Assembly: GCA_009746045.1 (NCBI GenBank)
Contig: RPFO01000086.1
Location: forward strand, 723,732 to 787,731
Direction of reading: 5' to 3'
Source of the DNA: Mesostigma viride
Lineage: Eukaryota > Streptophyta > Mesostigmatophyceae > Mesostigmatales > Mesostigmataceae
Length of the DNA stretch: 64,000 bases
The position numbers were made by a program, and so were the translations under genes. The notes below the pieces were generated by a model that did not search any database, was not told the origin of the DNA, and saw nothing but the letters and a program-made list of their open reading frames with translations. Shown here piece by piece: positions 49,574 to 60,370 of the stretch (within the stretch, counting starts at the first letter, position 1; the number at the start of each line of letters is the position of its first letter).

Positions 49574-49675
49574 ATGGCTCCCCGGTACCCCACACGGCCC
49601 CATCACTCAATGAGGGGCTATATATATATAGCCCCTCATTGAGTGATGGGGCCGTGTGGGGTACCGGGGAGCCAT
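49574..49675. repeat. Perfect 102-bp palindrome at the PLV right end
   Basis: The terminal 51 bp of the right TIR (ATGGCTCCCCGG ... GGCTATATA) are followed immediately by their exact reverse complement. The inverted copy stops where the LINE insertion begins. This is either a head-to-head junction of two viral ends or a relic of a hairpin-ended replication intermediate. Confidence 0.85.
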
Positions 49676-51227
49676 TATATATATTAAAAATATAATTACT
49701 TACAGCAGAGTGAAATCACTCAAACCAAAGCAAACGCCCAGCTATAAACCTATATACAGAGCCATGTCAAAGCTCTATACTACGATAAGACCAATGGAAA
49801 CGCCTAACGGGAGGAACCTAATAGCCCTGCTGCACCGCAAAATCAGCCCGCGTACGGCGGAGCATGATGTCAGCCATGGCCCGAGTCAGCGCCACCGACA
49901 AGCGCTGACGCCAATATGACGTCCAGGTCCGCGCCGACCATGGGGCCCGCTGGCCCTCCAGGTCCAGCCGGTCCTCCCGGAGCCGGCAACACTCCTTGAA
50001 GAAGGCGGAGGTCAGGGGCCCCATGGCCCCAAACTCCTCCAGGACAAAGGGCACCACACGATGGTGCCCGACGTCGCCGTAGGCCAGGAGCTTGGCCCGC
50101 TCCGCCCGGTCCGCCGTGTAACCTGCCGTGAGGGAGGCCCCAGCCACGTGGCTAAGAGCCAAGGGCCGCGCCACCGAAACGTCAATAAGCAGATGCCGGC
50201 CACCCCCCTCAAAGTCCAGCACCACGATGTCAGGCCGGTGGTTGGGGGAATAGAAGGCAGCGCCATCCGCATCCTCGGACCGGATGTTCGCGTGGGGGAA
50301 AACCGACCGAATCATGGCGAGCACCACCGTCAGGAGGACAGTGTGCAAATACAAATACCAATTCTGATTCTGTTGGCCCCCCATGCAGGAAAGGTAGTGA
50401 GTCCCCGTGGGATCCAGCGGCTGCCCACAGCTACCACAAGGCCGCCCGGCCGGAACAAGAGGCTGCGGGGCAAATAGCTGGTGCCGGAGCGCCACCGAGT
50501 AGTGGCTGGGAGCCAAGGCGAATGGGGGGGCCATGGGAAGAGCACGAAGGTACGCCGAGCCCACACTCCGCAAGGAAAGCGAGAACAGCCACGCACGTCC
50601 CTGGGCGTTGAGGTCCGCGAAAAGAGCAATCCAATCAGCCGTGTGCAGAATACCCGCGTAGGTTTTCTGGTGTTTATCGATGACGCGAGCAGGGAATGCG
50701 GCGGGAGATTGAACGGAGGCGACCGAGGGAGTGCCGCGAGGGAGGTGGCGCTGTACCGCCTGAGCGGCACGGACGGGAGAACAGGCCTGCTGGATCTCAG
50801 CATAGGCCTCCTGGATGGCGGTGACGAAGGGCAAAGGGCTGCTGGGGTCCAGGAGGTCAGGCGCTGCTGTTGCAAAAAGGGGCAGGAGCCGGCAGCTTTC
50901 CGCCCACGACTGAGCGACGGAGCCCAAAAATGCTGCTGGGGCCAGCCGGGCGGCACGAGTCAGACCGCAGCCACCCATCCGTGCAGGCAGGGAGGCAATG
51001 CGAATAGCATGTGGCGGGAGGTCGGGGCCCGGGACCAGCTGCGCCAAGGCCGACTGGATGCGTTCGTCGTGGCCCTCGGCGGCCAGCCGGACCTGAGCCG
51101 GAAGAGCGCCCCGGAGCCAGTGAACGACGCGAGGGTGAGCGCAAAACCACAGAAGCAGACCCTTGGTCTGCGAATCATGAAGGCGCGCAATCAAGGGCAG
51201 TACCTCAGTGCGTGCCATTATATATAT
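49674..51227 (-). mobile_element. 5'-truncated non-LTR retrotransposon
   Basis: In minus orientation, flanked by the 11-bp direct repeat ATTATATATAT (49674-49684 and 51217-51227). It contains only the C-terminal part of the ORF2 product and a ~130-bp 3' region ending in TAAGTAATTATATTTTTAAT. Truncation right at the repeat is typical of LINE insertion. Related tails occur at 13912 and 10855, each at a (TA)n site. Confidence 0.75.
49818..51216 (-). pseudogene. LINE ORF2 C-terminal fragment with restriction-like endonuclease
   Basis: About 465 codons, open throughout, beginning at the truncation point (MARTEVLPLIARLHDSQ). The first part matches the post-RT thumb region of LINE proteins (IASLPARMGGCGLTRAARLA). 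Next comes a zinc knuckle, CGSCGQPLDPTGTHYLSC (C-x2-C-x8-H-x3-C). Then a PD-(D/E)xK-like nuclease with NHRPDIVVLDFEGGG and HLLIDVSVARPLAL. Zinc knuckle plus restriction-like endonuclease after RT is characteristic of site-preferring LINE clades (R2/Dualen-like groups). RT itself is missing. Confidence 0.7.
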
Positions 51228-51355
51228 GTGTGGCTGTGCATGCACGCAAATACTACAGTAGTATACAATTAATGCATGTAGTATGTTTGCATGGTGCGAT
51301 GCTATGTGAATATAGTGAGCTGCATGTGACTACAGGTGTGTGACTCGTGGTGTGC

Positions 51356-51399
51356 ATTAATTAATTAATTAACTGAATTAATTAATTAATATTAATTAA
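51356..51399. repeat. (TTAA)n microsatellite
   Basis: TTAATTAATTAATTAAC, then TGAATTAATTAATTAATAT and TTAATTAAT. Confidence 0.7.
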
Positions 51400-51478
51400 T
51401 CTCGTGTCCCCGTTGGGGGACCACGGACGGCACTGAAGTCCCCAACTAAGATAGTGCATGTGGTGTGCATAATGTGCA

Positions 51479-51512
51479 CACACTTGCAGATGCACATGCA
51501 TCTGCAAGTGTG
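51479..51512. repeat. 15-bp perfect inverted repeat
   Basis: Arms CACACTTGCAGATGC and GCATCTGCAAGTGTG with a 4-nt loop. No adjacent gene explains it. Confidence 0.65.
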
Positions 51513-52047
51513 CATAGTACTGTCACAATTGTGTATATTTCCAGGAATAGTTGTCTCACTTAATAACTGAAATTTGCCGGGACCGTGCAGTGGGCCATGC
51601 AGCATGGGGCCAACATGTTAAAAAAGGCCAGCACTAACTATAGGGGACCATGCAGTGGGCCAGCATAGGGCCAACATATTAAACACATCATCAATTCAAA
51701 TACCACACATGTGGTAGTTGACTATTGCATGCTGCCCTTGCCATGGTGCAACTGTTTTCTGCAGGCTCATAAACAACACCTCACTAGTCACAGACAATCA
51801 GTCTTGATAAATGTGTGCGCTATAGTGTAGAAGCCATGCATCAAAGCATTGCTATTGAGCCTCAAGCGGTGTGCAGATGAGACCTCCCACCATCCACCAA
51901 CTCCCGGTCGCCTGAGCCCTGGCATATTATGGCCAGTGGCCACCCAGCAAATGGAAAGCCATGACCAGGAGCTAGCAGGGCTCTACGGCCTCTACCCCAC
52001 TCAGTGAGTCGGCATCAATCCTTTAGGTGCGAGCTCACATTAAAGCT

Positions 52048-53105
52048 TTACTCCCATGGAATAACCGTGTTCTGATCGTCGTAATCCTTGATGGCGTCAA
52101 TCGCGCGGAGGTTGTGGTGCACGTAGATGAGGCGGTTGTGGTTGACATGCGTCAGGCGGTTTCGCTTGAGCGACTTGATCCAGCCGGCTTCGCTGTTGAC
52201 ACGCTCGACAGAGCCCGAGGAGACCGGCTGGGCCAGCACCTTGATCGCCACCTCCTGCAGCTTGCGGGCGTGGAGCCGCCCCAGGTGCGCCACCACTGGT
52301 ACGGCACCATGCCCGGCGCCTGTGCCTGCCTCTTGCAGTCGCTCTGTGCAAATGCACCCTGCTGGTCGGTGTATTGCTCGTACTGCTTGATGGCCAGGTC
52401 GAAGGCTGCCTTGTCGCCCAGATGAATCTTGTCAATGCACGCGTGGAGGCCATCTGTCACCTGAGCAGGAGAGGGATAGTACGATGGGGGAAATAGTGGC
52501 AGTGCAATTAAGGATTGCAAAGAGGTTAGAGGACGTCTATTCAGGAACTGACAACGAAGGCTTCAGCCCTTCAATACCAATTTCCCACACATTGCTCAAA
52601 AGCCAAAATTAGCCATGGACTAATAATTATAGCGTGCCATGAAGAAAAATAAGAATTACTTAGCCATTTACTCACTTCCTTGATGGTATATTGTGCGTGG
52701 TCAGGGCCCCAGTACTTGGGATTGAGCGCGTAGCCAGCGGCGTGGATGATGGAATGCATGTAATCCCAGCGCCTGCGCACGAGGACCTGCAGCTGCTTGG
52801 ACAGGTCTTTGTGCAGCCCGCGAATGTCTTGCACAGCTATGAGGAGCGATCGTACATCATGTAGTACAGCTCGCCTGTTGCTGGCTTGTCGCCGTCGAAA
52901 ATCTTGAGCACGAGCTTCATGGGCTTGAAAATGTCAACGAGCATGCGCACGCCGGACCAGAACTGCGGGCTGCCCACAATATCCTGGACCTGCGTGAACG
53001 CGGGCCACCACTTCTGCGCCTCGGCATACTTCACCAACCCTTCGTCCTCGAAGGTGACCATGAGCCGGGTCTTGGCGTCGTGAACGCTCTCCGCCGAGTA
53101 AAACC
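52048..53105 (-). pseudogene. hAT-family transposase, C-terminal part
   Basis: An exon starting after an acceptor (TTCAG at about 53106) reads FYSAESVHDAKTRL, then VQDIVGSPQFWSGVRMLVDI, KPMKLVLKIFDGDKP and LQVLVRRRWDYMHSII, typical of the hAT core. A GT-AG intron is visible: donor GTGAGT at about 52685, acceptor CTGCTCAG at about 52463. The next exon continues VTDGLHACIDKIHLGDK. The C-terminus carries the dimerisation domain: LQEVAIKVLAQPVSSGSVER, then RLTHVNHNRLIYVHHNLRAI. One-base shifts near 52850 and 52290 break the frame. The catalytic N-terminal region and the ends of the element were not identified. Confidence 0.7.
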
Positions 53106-53741
53106 TGAAGCAGCAATGCCATGAAAAAATGATGCCATCGTCACAACTGTGAAAATGGAATTAGTAACACGCCAACAACAGTATGATTGTGTCTCAATTA
53201 ACCCTTGGATGGTACTAGTACCTATTTCTAGTTACCAGTTTTACTCGTAACTACAAATAGTGACCAGTTTTAGAACTAAGCTGGCGCGAATGGGTGGTCC
53301 CACGCGGAATGGGGTAGATTTTTGCAAGAAAAAAACGCTAATTTCAATCGTCCGAAAACCGGACATTGCGCCGAAATTCTTGCCGAAAATTTGGCAGCCG
53401 AGCGAATTTTTTGCCGGACGGACTTTGCGCCGAAATTTTTTGTCTGCCGTGCTTCGAACTCAACCGACTCCTGCTGTTGCGTGCACTTTGTCCGATGCCT
53501 GCAGGCCACGCACGAATTTTGCGACCGAAATATGACGACTAGACAAGTTTATCGACGACCTACATGACGATCAATTGCCACTTTTGAAGTCCTTGGCTTG
53601 CTAGCAGCTTTTGATTATCAATGCCGGGAACAAAATTGCCAAAATTTTTTATTGAATCAGTACATATATGTGCACATGTCCGTAATTTTATCATTCTCAA
53701 TTTTGACATTGTCGGAGTATTTGACAACTTAGGCATTGCGC
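53106..53741. other. Gene-free spacer
   Basis: AT-rich, with GCCGAAATTCTTGCCGAAAA and GCGCCGAAATTTTTTG, a short diverged repeat near 53370-53440. No gene seen. Confidence 0.45.
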
Positions 53742-54179
53742 CTAGAAAAAGGTGCCCCATCCGTCGATGTCAAAATCGCCGAAGGAGTACACTCCCTGGT
53801 ACTGGTCTCCCCTGTAGTTGGGAGGCTCGCCTGTATACATTTTGGTGTTCCACTTGGCCCCGCCGTTCTCCGCAGCAGCAAGAAACTCCTGCTGGGCCTC
53901 AGCCCTCAGGCGCATCATTGATACATTGGGAGAGCCCGGAATTTCCGTGCTCTCCACCACCACTCTCGCCTGATTGTCAGGCACGCATTGGTAAGCAGGG
54001 TTCAAATCTGAATCGGGTGGCACCAGATCGATCATGCCATTGCCGAACGCAATGACACCTGCACCCCACTGTGCAGAAGGTCCGAGCAACTCTACATCAA
54101 TTCTGATGTTTGCAGCGTGCTCATTTTTGTCGACCATCACATAGGTATGCTGAGAACCGAAAATATCGCTCTGCTCCAT
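53742..54179 (-). CDS. Hypothetical protein
   Basis: 145 aa from ATG 54179 (MEQSDIFGSQHTYVMVDKNE). Soluble and acidic; includes ELLGPSAQWGAGVIAFGNGM and ends YSFGDFDIDGWGTFF. No known motif. It lies upstream of, and on the same strand as, the hAT fragment and might be an N-terminal exon of it or an unrelated gene. The frame extends further upstream, but that part looks non-coding. Confidence 0.4.
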   Translation of the reverse strand: MEQSDIFGSQHTYVMVDKNEHAANIRIDVELLGPSAQWGAGVIAFGNGMIDLVPPDSDLNPAYQCVPDNQARVVVESTEIPGSPNVSMMRLRAEAQQEFLAAAENGGAKWNTKMYTGEPPNYRGDQYQGVYSFGDFDIDGWGTFF

Positions 54180-54501
54180 TTGTGACAGTGTTAAATTTCG
54201 GCAAGCTTGGCTGCTTGCAATCGACAGGAAATTGGTGACCCCGACAGCCAGACGCGCAAGGGTTATCACTGCAGGTAGAACCCAAAATTTGTCGATAAGG
54301 AGTAATGGAAGGGCACGACCACCAGTCACTACTATTCGCTTCACCGGACACCTTTTTCAGCTTCCGGTTAAAATTCAGCAAGAGCAGCGGCGATTAGATA
54401 CTAAATATTGCATGCGTTATTGGTTCGTACCGTACCCAGACAAAAATTGTACTAGTGACGCAATTGTACTAGGCGGCATGACAACTGCGCCCGGCAAATA
54501 A

Positions 54502-56070
54502 TCGGTTTTCTCTGAATATAGTTTAATTAACGCATGCGGGAAAGATAAGGCCGCCATGCCTTGGCCTGGATGTGGAAGGCTGTCTGCGACATGGGCTGAC
54601 TAATTCGATCTGTACAAAGGGTTTCCTGCTCGCCCGAATTTTCCTTGGATGACCCGGTTGTTTATAAGGGTCGGTGGCTATTAATTAGCGGTCCGAGAAA
54701 ATTAATTGTAGGTTTTATACGACTTCACTTGCAAAGATTCGTGTTTGGTTGCACCAGCTGAGGTTAGGTGGGGACCTGTAGGGTCGGCTGGTTGCTTACC
54801 GAATCTTTGGCTGATTTGGGTTATTTAGTGAGTCGTGATTAATTATTGTATAGTGGATTCGGACCGGCCCAAGGGGTCGATGGGCGCGTTTTATGGTTGT
54901 CAGTCTTGGGAACCTTGTACAACTACCTGTACGGTTAACGCACTAGCCTGGGGGTGCGTGGCCACGCTGTTTGTAGTGGCGTTTTCAGCACTGTTCAGGC
55001 CGGTGTGTGACGCATGCCGGTGTTAATTAATTTAGGATGATGTCAGCTTGTGTGTCGGCGGGCCATGCCTTAAGCAAGCTAGGCAGGCAATGATCCGCAA
55101 TTGTTTCTTTCAGAATGGCGGCAATGGCCGCCTGTGCAAAATTGCACATTCTAGCGCGGGTTGCATCTGTCTTGTAGCCGAGGCAGATGGTGGCACAACC
55201 GCTAAGTTGTTCGACCAAGCATAGTATAGTTGGTCGTGCAACGGAAAGAAAATTTAAATTTACCCCCATGTCGTTTTCCCCGGCTGCGGGTCTTTTTGAC
55301 ATGGGCGAAGGATGGGGCGCTACTCCGGCGGTTTGGCCAGCTTCGGCGGAGCTGTTTATAAGTTCTAAAACAGCTCTAGTGTCACATCGCAGGCTTGCCA
55401 CCTTGCGATGGTGCGTGGGACGTGACCTGGACTCAAAAGGTCCCGAACCAGGTTCCTGTCAGCAACGACCTTTTTTTGTCATAAAATATTTTTTGTGGCG
55501 GCAGGTCAGTTGTCCAGCTGCCCCTGCCGAGGAGGGGTGGTTGGGGACAATAGGAGCCGCGCGAGAGTTGCGCTCCGAAGCTAGAAATTTCCCTATTGCG
55601 AGACTCGAGTTGGGGAGGGCGTCTCAGGGAGGCGAGGCTACGCCAGACCTTTGTCGTTCCTTTTCGTCTCAGCACCTGCTGCGCGGCTCAGTCTATTATG
55701 GTGTCGTAAAACCTCTTTCCTTTTTGGACGGTTCCGGAATTGCGAAATGCTGGCTCTTTTTGAGGGCTTGCTTTTGGGGTGGTCACCGGCTTGTGTCGCA
55801 TTGTAACCAGCGGGCCCCTGCGGGGGTTAATATAGCCTAGCGCGGGCTGAGTCGCCATTTAAGATGTTGCGACACGCTCTTTCGCGCACGGTGGTCATGA
55901 GTTTAATCGGCGCAATGGGGTTGGCGCCAGGGGGGGTAATTGGGTGGAGGCTTCTTGCTTCCGCGTGCGGATTGAGAAACCTTAAGGCCACTGTTAACTG
56001 CTGCATTTGTGGCAGGGCTCCACTTATTGTATTCAATCAAATGCTGGTCTTCTTGGGAGCTGAGTGATCT
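54502..56070 (+). repeat. Non-autonomous repeat family, copy 1 (full, 1,569 bp)
   Basis: Starts TCGGTTTTCTCTGAATATAG and ends GGGAGCTGAGTGATCT, bordered by TAA on both sides. Three blocks: 612-bp 5' part, ~834-bp middle, 126-bp 3' part. The middle holds a 124-codon minus ORF (55027-55401) of unknown nature. Copy 2 follows with no gap. Confidence 0.75.
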
Positions 56071-56073
56071 TAA

Positions 56074-56824
56074 TCGGTTTTCTCTGAATATAGTTTAATT
56101 AACGCATGCGGGAAAGATAAGGCCGCCATGCCTTGGCCTGGATGTGGAAGGCTGTCTGCGACATGGGCTGACTAATTCGATCTGTACAAAGGGTTTCCTG
56201 CTCGCCCGAATTTTCCTTGGATGACCCGGTTGTTTATAAGGGTCGGTGGCTATTAATTAGCGGTCCGAGAAAATTAATTGTAGGTTTTATACGACTTCAC
56301 TTGCAAAGATTCGTGTTTGGTTGCACCAGCTGAGGTTAGGTGGGGACCTGTAGGGTCGGCTGGTTGCTTACCGAATCTTTGGCTGATTTGGGTTATTTAG
56401 TGAGTCGTGATTAATTATTGTATAGTGGATTCGGACCGGCCCAAGGGGTCGATGGGCGCGTTTTATGGTTGTCAGTCTTGGGAACCTTGTACAACTACCT
56501 GTACGGTTAACGCACTAGCCTGGGGGTGCGTGGCCACGCTGTTTGTAGTGGCGTTTTCAGCACTGTTCAGGCCGGTGTGTGACGCATGCCGGTGTTAATT
56601 AATTTAGGATGATGTCAGCTTGTGTGTCGGCGGGCCATGCCTTAAGCAAGCTAGGCAGGCAATGATCCGCAATTGTTTCTTTCCCCTCCCTCCCACCCTG
56701 GAGGCTTCTTGCTTCCGCGTGCGGATTGAGAAACCTTAAGGCCACTGTTAACTGCTGCATTTGTGGCAGGGCTCCACTTATTGTATTCAATCAAATGCTG
56801 GTCTTCTTGGGAGCTGAGTGATCT
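56074..56824 (+). repeat. Non-autonomous repeat family, copy 2 (internally deleted, 751 bp)
   Basis: The 5' 610 bp and 3' 126 bp match copy 1 almost perfectly, but the 834-bp middle is replaced by CCCCTCCCTCCCACCCT. Head-to-tail with copy 1, followed by TAA. Confidence 0.8.
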
Positions 56825-56829
56825 TAAGT

Positions 56830-57044
56830 ATTTATTGCTCCAACCCCACAAAAAACTTGTTCCGAAGCTGTTCGAAGCGAAGAGCACTGCAAGGGATCGG
56901 ACCCGAGCCAGATTTGAGTGCGGAACATGGTGGCTGGCCTACCTCACTCCGAACATCAATGTGGACCCGGGTTCGAATCCTGTCATTGCTATTCTCTTCG
57001 AACAGTTCCGGAACGATTTTTTTTGTGGGGGTGGAGCAATAAAT
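56830..57044. mobile_element. Foldback/MITE-like element with tRNA B-box
   Basis: About 62-bp terminal inverted repeats: ATTTATTGCTCCAACCCCAC at the left, GTGGGGGTGGAGCAATAAAT at the right, continuing through GTTCCG..CTGTTCGAAG. The 90-bp centre contains CCGGGTTCGAATCCTG, an exact pol III B-box (GGTTCGAATCC). It sits at the axis between the two repeat dimers. Confidence 0.7.
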
Positions 57045-57097
57045 TCTCCACATTTGCAGAAACAAATGTCGAATAGAATGTGCAAAAAAATATCGAA

Positions 57098-57677
57098 TTC
57101 ATGTCCCACGTAGCTCCCACAAAAACCAGCATCTTCATTAAAACAATAAGTGGAAGCATACATGTGACACTAATTGACATGCCCGGAGGCACGCCGTTCA
57201 AGGCCCTTCATGAAGTACGTTGCCCTAGAGGCAACCAAGACAAGGGTGGGTGGGTGGGGAGCAAAGAAAGAGGCCGACAAAACCAGCCAGAGCGGCTTTT
57301 AGTCGCAAAACCTCCCTTATCCCTAGCTAACTGACGTCATTAAACCCTTATGTTTAGTGGATGCTAGTAAGACGCTAACCGTACAGACCGGGGGTAGAAT
57401 ATCCCGAATCTGCACGGCTAGTATTAAATAATGCGTAGGTTGTTCTTTTCAGGGGCACTGCACCTCACGCCCCGTTCCGCCCGGGTATAATCAACCCAAG
57501 CGCGGAACGCACATTTTATTTAATTCATTTTTCAACCATGCACTATATTGCATCTACTAATCACAAAAGCTCTAGCCAAACAGCTACGAGTAAACACTGC
57601 GACCTATAAGCCGCTCATCCAGCGGCCTCTTGTTCCCGCATTCACGTATAGAAGAAACTCCGTTCAAAGAACCCCGA
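57098..57677 (-). repeat. Same repeat family, copy 3 (internally deleted, opposite orientation)
   Basis: In reverse complement it has the same 5'-to-3' structure, with only a ~36-bp middle. The 3' block (CCACTTATTGTTTTAATGAAG, TGGGAGCTACGTGGG) is clearly homologous to the 3' block of copies 1-2 (CCACTTATTGTATTC, TGGGAGCTGAGTG). Confidence 0.65.
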
Positions 57678-59061
57678 TTCATGTCCCACGTAGCTCCCAC
57701 AAAAACCAGCATCTTCATTAAAACAATAAGTGGAAGCATACATGTGACACTAATTGACATGCCCGGAGGCACGCCGTTCAAGGCCCTTCATGAAGTACGT
57801 TGCCCAATCACCCCCGCCCTGGCTTTCCCTTGAAGCCGCACTCCACCTTGCTCGTTGTCACAAGTGACCGCCCTGCCGCAAAACGGGAGCCCCCCCACAT
57901 CGGGAGGCGTGTGCCCGGCGGCTGTGGATGCATGGCCAGGCCCAAAAAGGCCCAGCGCATTTGCACTGCGATTGCGCACGGCCAGCCTATCATGACCCCT
58001 CTCGGGGCCCCGAGTCGGTACCGCTATGGCCGTCTCCCCATAGACCCGGGGTGCTTCGAGAAAAAACGTGGACCTAGCCCAGGCCCCGCCAGCCCGGATG
58101 CCCGAGGCCACAGCCCCAGGCACCTGGCTGAACGAGAGTCCGTTCAGCCAAGACCGCATTCCCCCCCGAGGTTTCTATGCGTGGGGAAAAAATTTCTAGC
58201 TTAGACGCTTTTCCCATCGCCGTCCCCAGCCCCAACCACCCCCCCCTCGGCGGAAGGCAATTGCAAAGTTTGCTGGCCAGCAGCAATTTCCGAAGAAAAA
58301 GCCGCAGGCCGCGGACCGAGACACGGGTCGCCAGTGCCAGCCATCCGGCTCCAACCCGGGGTGCAAGCATCCCCAGGTACGGAGCACCAGCTCGCGCACT
58401 GGGCCGACCAAGCGACAGTTGAGCACCTGTCACGGCATCCGGCCCACCAAAGACCCCAAGCTGGGGAAAAGGTGCGGACCGGAGGTAATCTTTTTCTTTT
58501 CTTTTAGTTAACCGGGCGAGGAACTACGCCTGGCCGGTTAACAACTGGAAGTCTCACCACTGGCCAAGTGGCCAGTGCAACCAGTGCTTTTGGGATTTTG
58601 CTCCGCAGCACCCATAGCTGCGGCTGCCGCCGCAACGACAACGAGCAAAGAAAGAGGCCGACAAAACCAGCCAGAGCGGCTTTTAGTCGCAAAACCTCCC
58701 TTATCCCTAGCTAACTGACGTCATTAAACCCTTATGTTTAGTGGATGCTAGTAAGACGCTAACCGTACAGACCGGGGGTAGAATATCCCGAATCTGCACG
58801 GCTAGTATTAAATAATGCGTAGGTTGTTCTTTTCAGGGGCACTGCACCTCACGCCCCGTTCCGCCCGGGTATAATCAACCCAAGCGCGGAACGCACATTT
58901 TATTTAATTCATTTTTCAACCATGCACTATATTGCATCTACTAATCACAAAAGCTCTAGCCAAACAGCTACGAGTAAACACTGCGACCTATAAGCCGCTC
59001 ATCCAGCGGCCTCTTGTTCCCGCATTCACGTATAGAAGAAACTCCGTTCAAAGAACCCCGA
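57678..59061 (-). repeat. Same repeat family, copy 4 (full, opposite orientation)
   Basis: About 1,384 bp. The outer blocks match copy 3 nearly exactly (including GTAAGACGCTAACCGTACAG and GCGGAACGCACATTTTATTT). The middle (~835 bp) is diverged but alignable to that of copy 1 (GGGGTGGTTGGGG, AAGCTAGAAATTT in reverse complement). Confidence 0.65.
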
Positions 59062-60117
59062 ATCCTTATCATTATTTAAATATACAGCATAAAATTATGT
59101 TGCAGTAAAAAATAACTGTTAATTGAAGGCCGCAAAAAATTATCAACTACCCTTAAACTTTACCACAGAAAGATCTCGAAAAATATATACAATATATGCG
59201 GGCACCTTTTTACACCCTACTGAAGCCCCACTCTAAAGATATAATACGAGCCGAAACTAGGGCGTCGTCTACCCGCAGCGAGACCCCAATTTCTTGTTTA
59301 AGTCGGTGCCGGCCCCTCCGGGGCTTCATCCTTGATCACCAGCGCAGTAAGCCACTTGTCGAGCTCCTTGCTCATCCTGATGTCGGCACGCATTCCGTCG
59401 CTGCGCACGCGTGCTTCTAGCCGGAGAGCCGGAGCGACGCAGAGATAGCAATTCACAAGCTCGGGCTGGCGTGACGGTGGCCAATCCTCAACGTTGAGCG
59501 TGAAATGCAGGGGGTCATGCTTATCCCGCTTCCGAATCCGAACGGGAAGAATGCCATTCCCGGCGAGGAACAGCTCCTTCTCCCGTCCGTTCCGGCCCTC
59601 GACCCACCTCTCGAAGTTTTTGTCTAACACGATCGGCCCGGCTTCGCTTACAACCTCAGCCAACCAGAACGGGTGGATGGGATCGTGATCCGTGTCCTTG
59701 TCCGATGGAACTGCCACATAGTCGTGGAGTCTCATCTGCCGGCCCATCGCCTCCCGCTTGTCCTTCAGCTGCTCCCCCCGCGTCACCATGCGAACCGGAG
59801 GGTTGGGCTGGCTCGGTGGCAGCAAACGGACAGTTTTCATCGAGCTTCCTGCATCATTGAACTCGATGATAAACGACCACTCGCTTAGACATCCCTCAAA
59901 CCGCCCAGCCAAACAGGGCGGACAGTAGCAGGAATAGCGCCTAATCATCAAAAGGCCAGGGTCGGACTTGTCCAGTCGCCACCAATGCGCCTTCTTGATG
60001 CCAGGCACCTCCTCCACCTCCGCGCGTCGGCCGGACTCGACGTCCTGTCATCAAATAGTTAGGACAAAAAGAATACCGTTCAAGTTAGCAAAATTGACCA
60101 AAAATCAATAAAACAGG

Positions 60118-60370
60118 GTATAGCTGCAGAGAGACCCCTTACAAAAAAAAAATTAACGACAAGACATACAGTCATCAAAATTCGACACAGGGTATAGCTG
60201 CAGAGAGACCCCATTCGAATCATAATAACAACGTACGACAAGATATCAAGTGATCGAAATTCGACACAGGGTATAGCTGCAGAGAGACCCCATTCGAATC
60301 ATAATAACAACGTACGACAAGATATCAAGTGATCGAAATTCGACACAGGGTATAGCTGCAGAGAGACCCC
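60118..60370. repeat. 80-bp tandem repeat in the transposase intron
   Basis: The motif GGGTATAGCTGCAGAGAGAC occurs at about 60117, 60188, 60268 and 60348, the last three spaced by 80 bp with CATTCGAATCATAATAAC spacers. The motif is a near-palindrome; inverted or diverged forms occur at 60437 (GGTCTCTCTGCAGAGATACC) and 61674 (GGGTCTCGCTGCAGCTATAG). Confidence 0.75.

Larger units (their letters stand above)
10931..49628. mobile_element. Integrated polinton-like virus, interrupted by later elements
   Basis: The element is bounded by long terminal inverted repeats whose outer ends read GCCCCTCATTGAGTGATGG. Viral sequence occupies 10931-17086, 18858-18943 and 37384-49628, about 18.4 kb once insertions are removed, a typical PLV size. 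Gene content fits the family: A32-like packaging ATPase, double-jelly-roll major capsid protein, penton-like minor capsid, tyrosine recombinase and a primase-helicase. No protein-primed DNA polymerase, retroviral-type integrase or capsid protease was seen. Genes run outward in two blocks, minus strand left of 39.2 kb and plus strand right of it. Several genes carry frameshifts or stops and one is split by insertions, so this is probably a defective provirus. Confidence 0.88.
48713..49628. repeat. PLV right terminal inverted repeat
   Basis: Reverse complement of the left TIR. The innermost segment CCCCGCTCCTCTC..CGCGAGGACGCAGG occurs at 48715-48745 and its last part again at 48972-48990, so about 230 bp (with its own hairpin) has been inserted or duplicated relative to the left end. 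The outer end is GGGGCTATATATATAG at the centre of a perfect palindrome. Confidence 0.88.
51228..52047. other. Gene-free spacer
   Basis: AT-rich with the words GGGACCATGCAGTGGGCC and GGGCCAACAT repeated near 51590-51680. No credible gene. Confidence 0.5.

Noticed and set aside
49598-49675. Second complete PLV next to the first
   Set aside because: Only 51 bp of inverted TIR follow the terminus before unrelated sequence; no viral genes lie to the right.
54835-55026. 63-codon Cys-rich ORF repeated at 56407
   Set aside because: GTG start and lies in a duplicated non-autonomous repeat; duplication alone explains its presence twice.
54502-56824. Helitron tandem array
   Set aside because: TC start fits, but no CTRR end, 3' hairpin or A/T insertion signature could be confirmed; left as an unclassified repeat.
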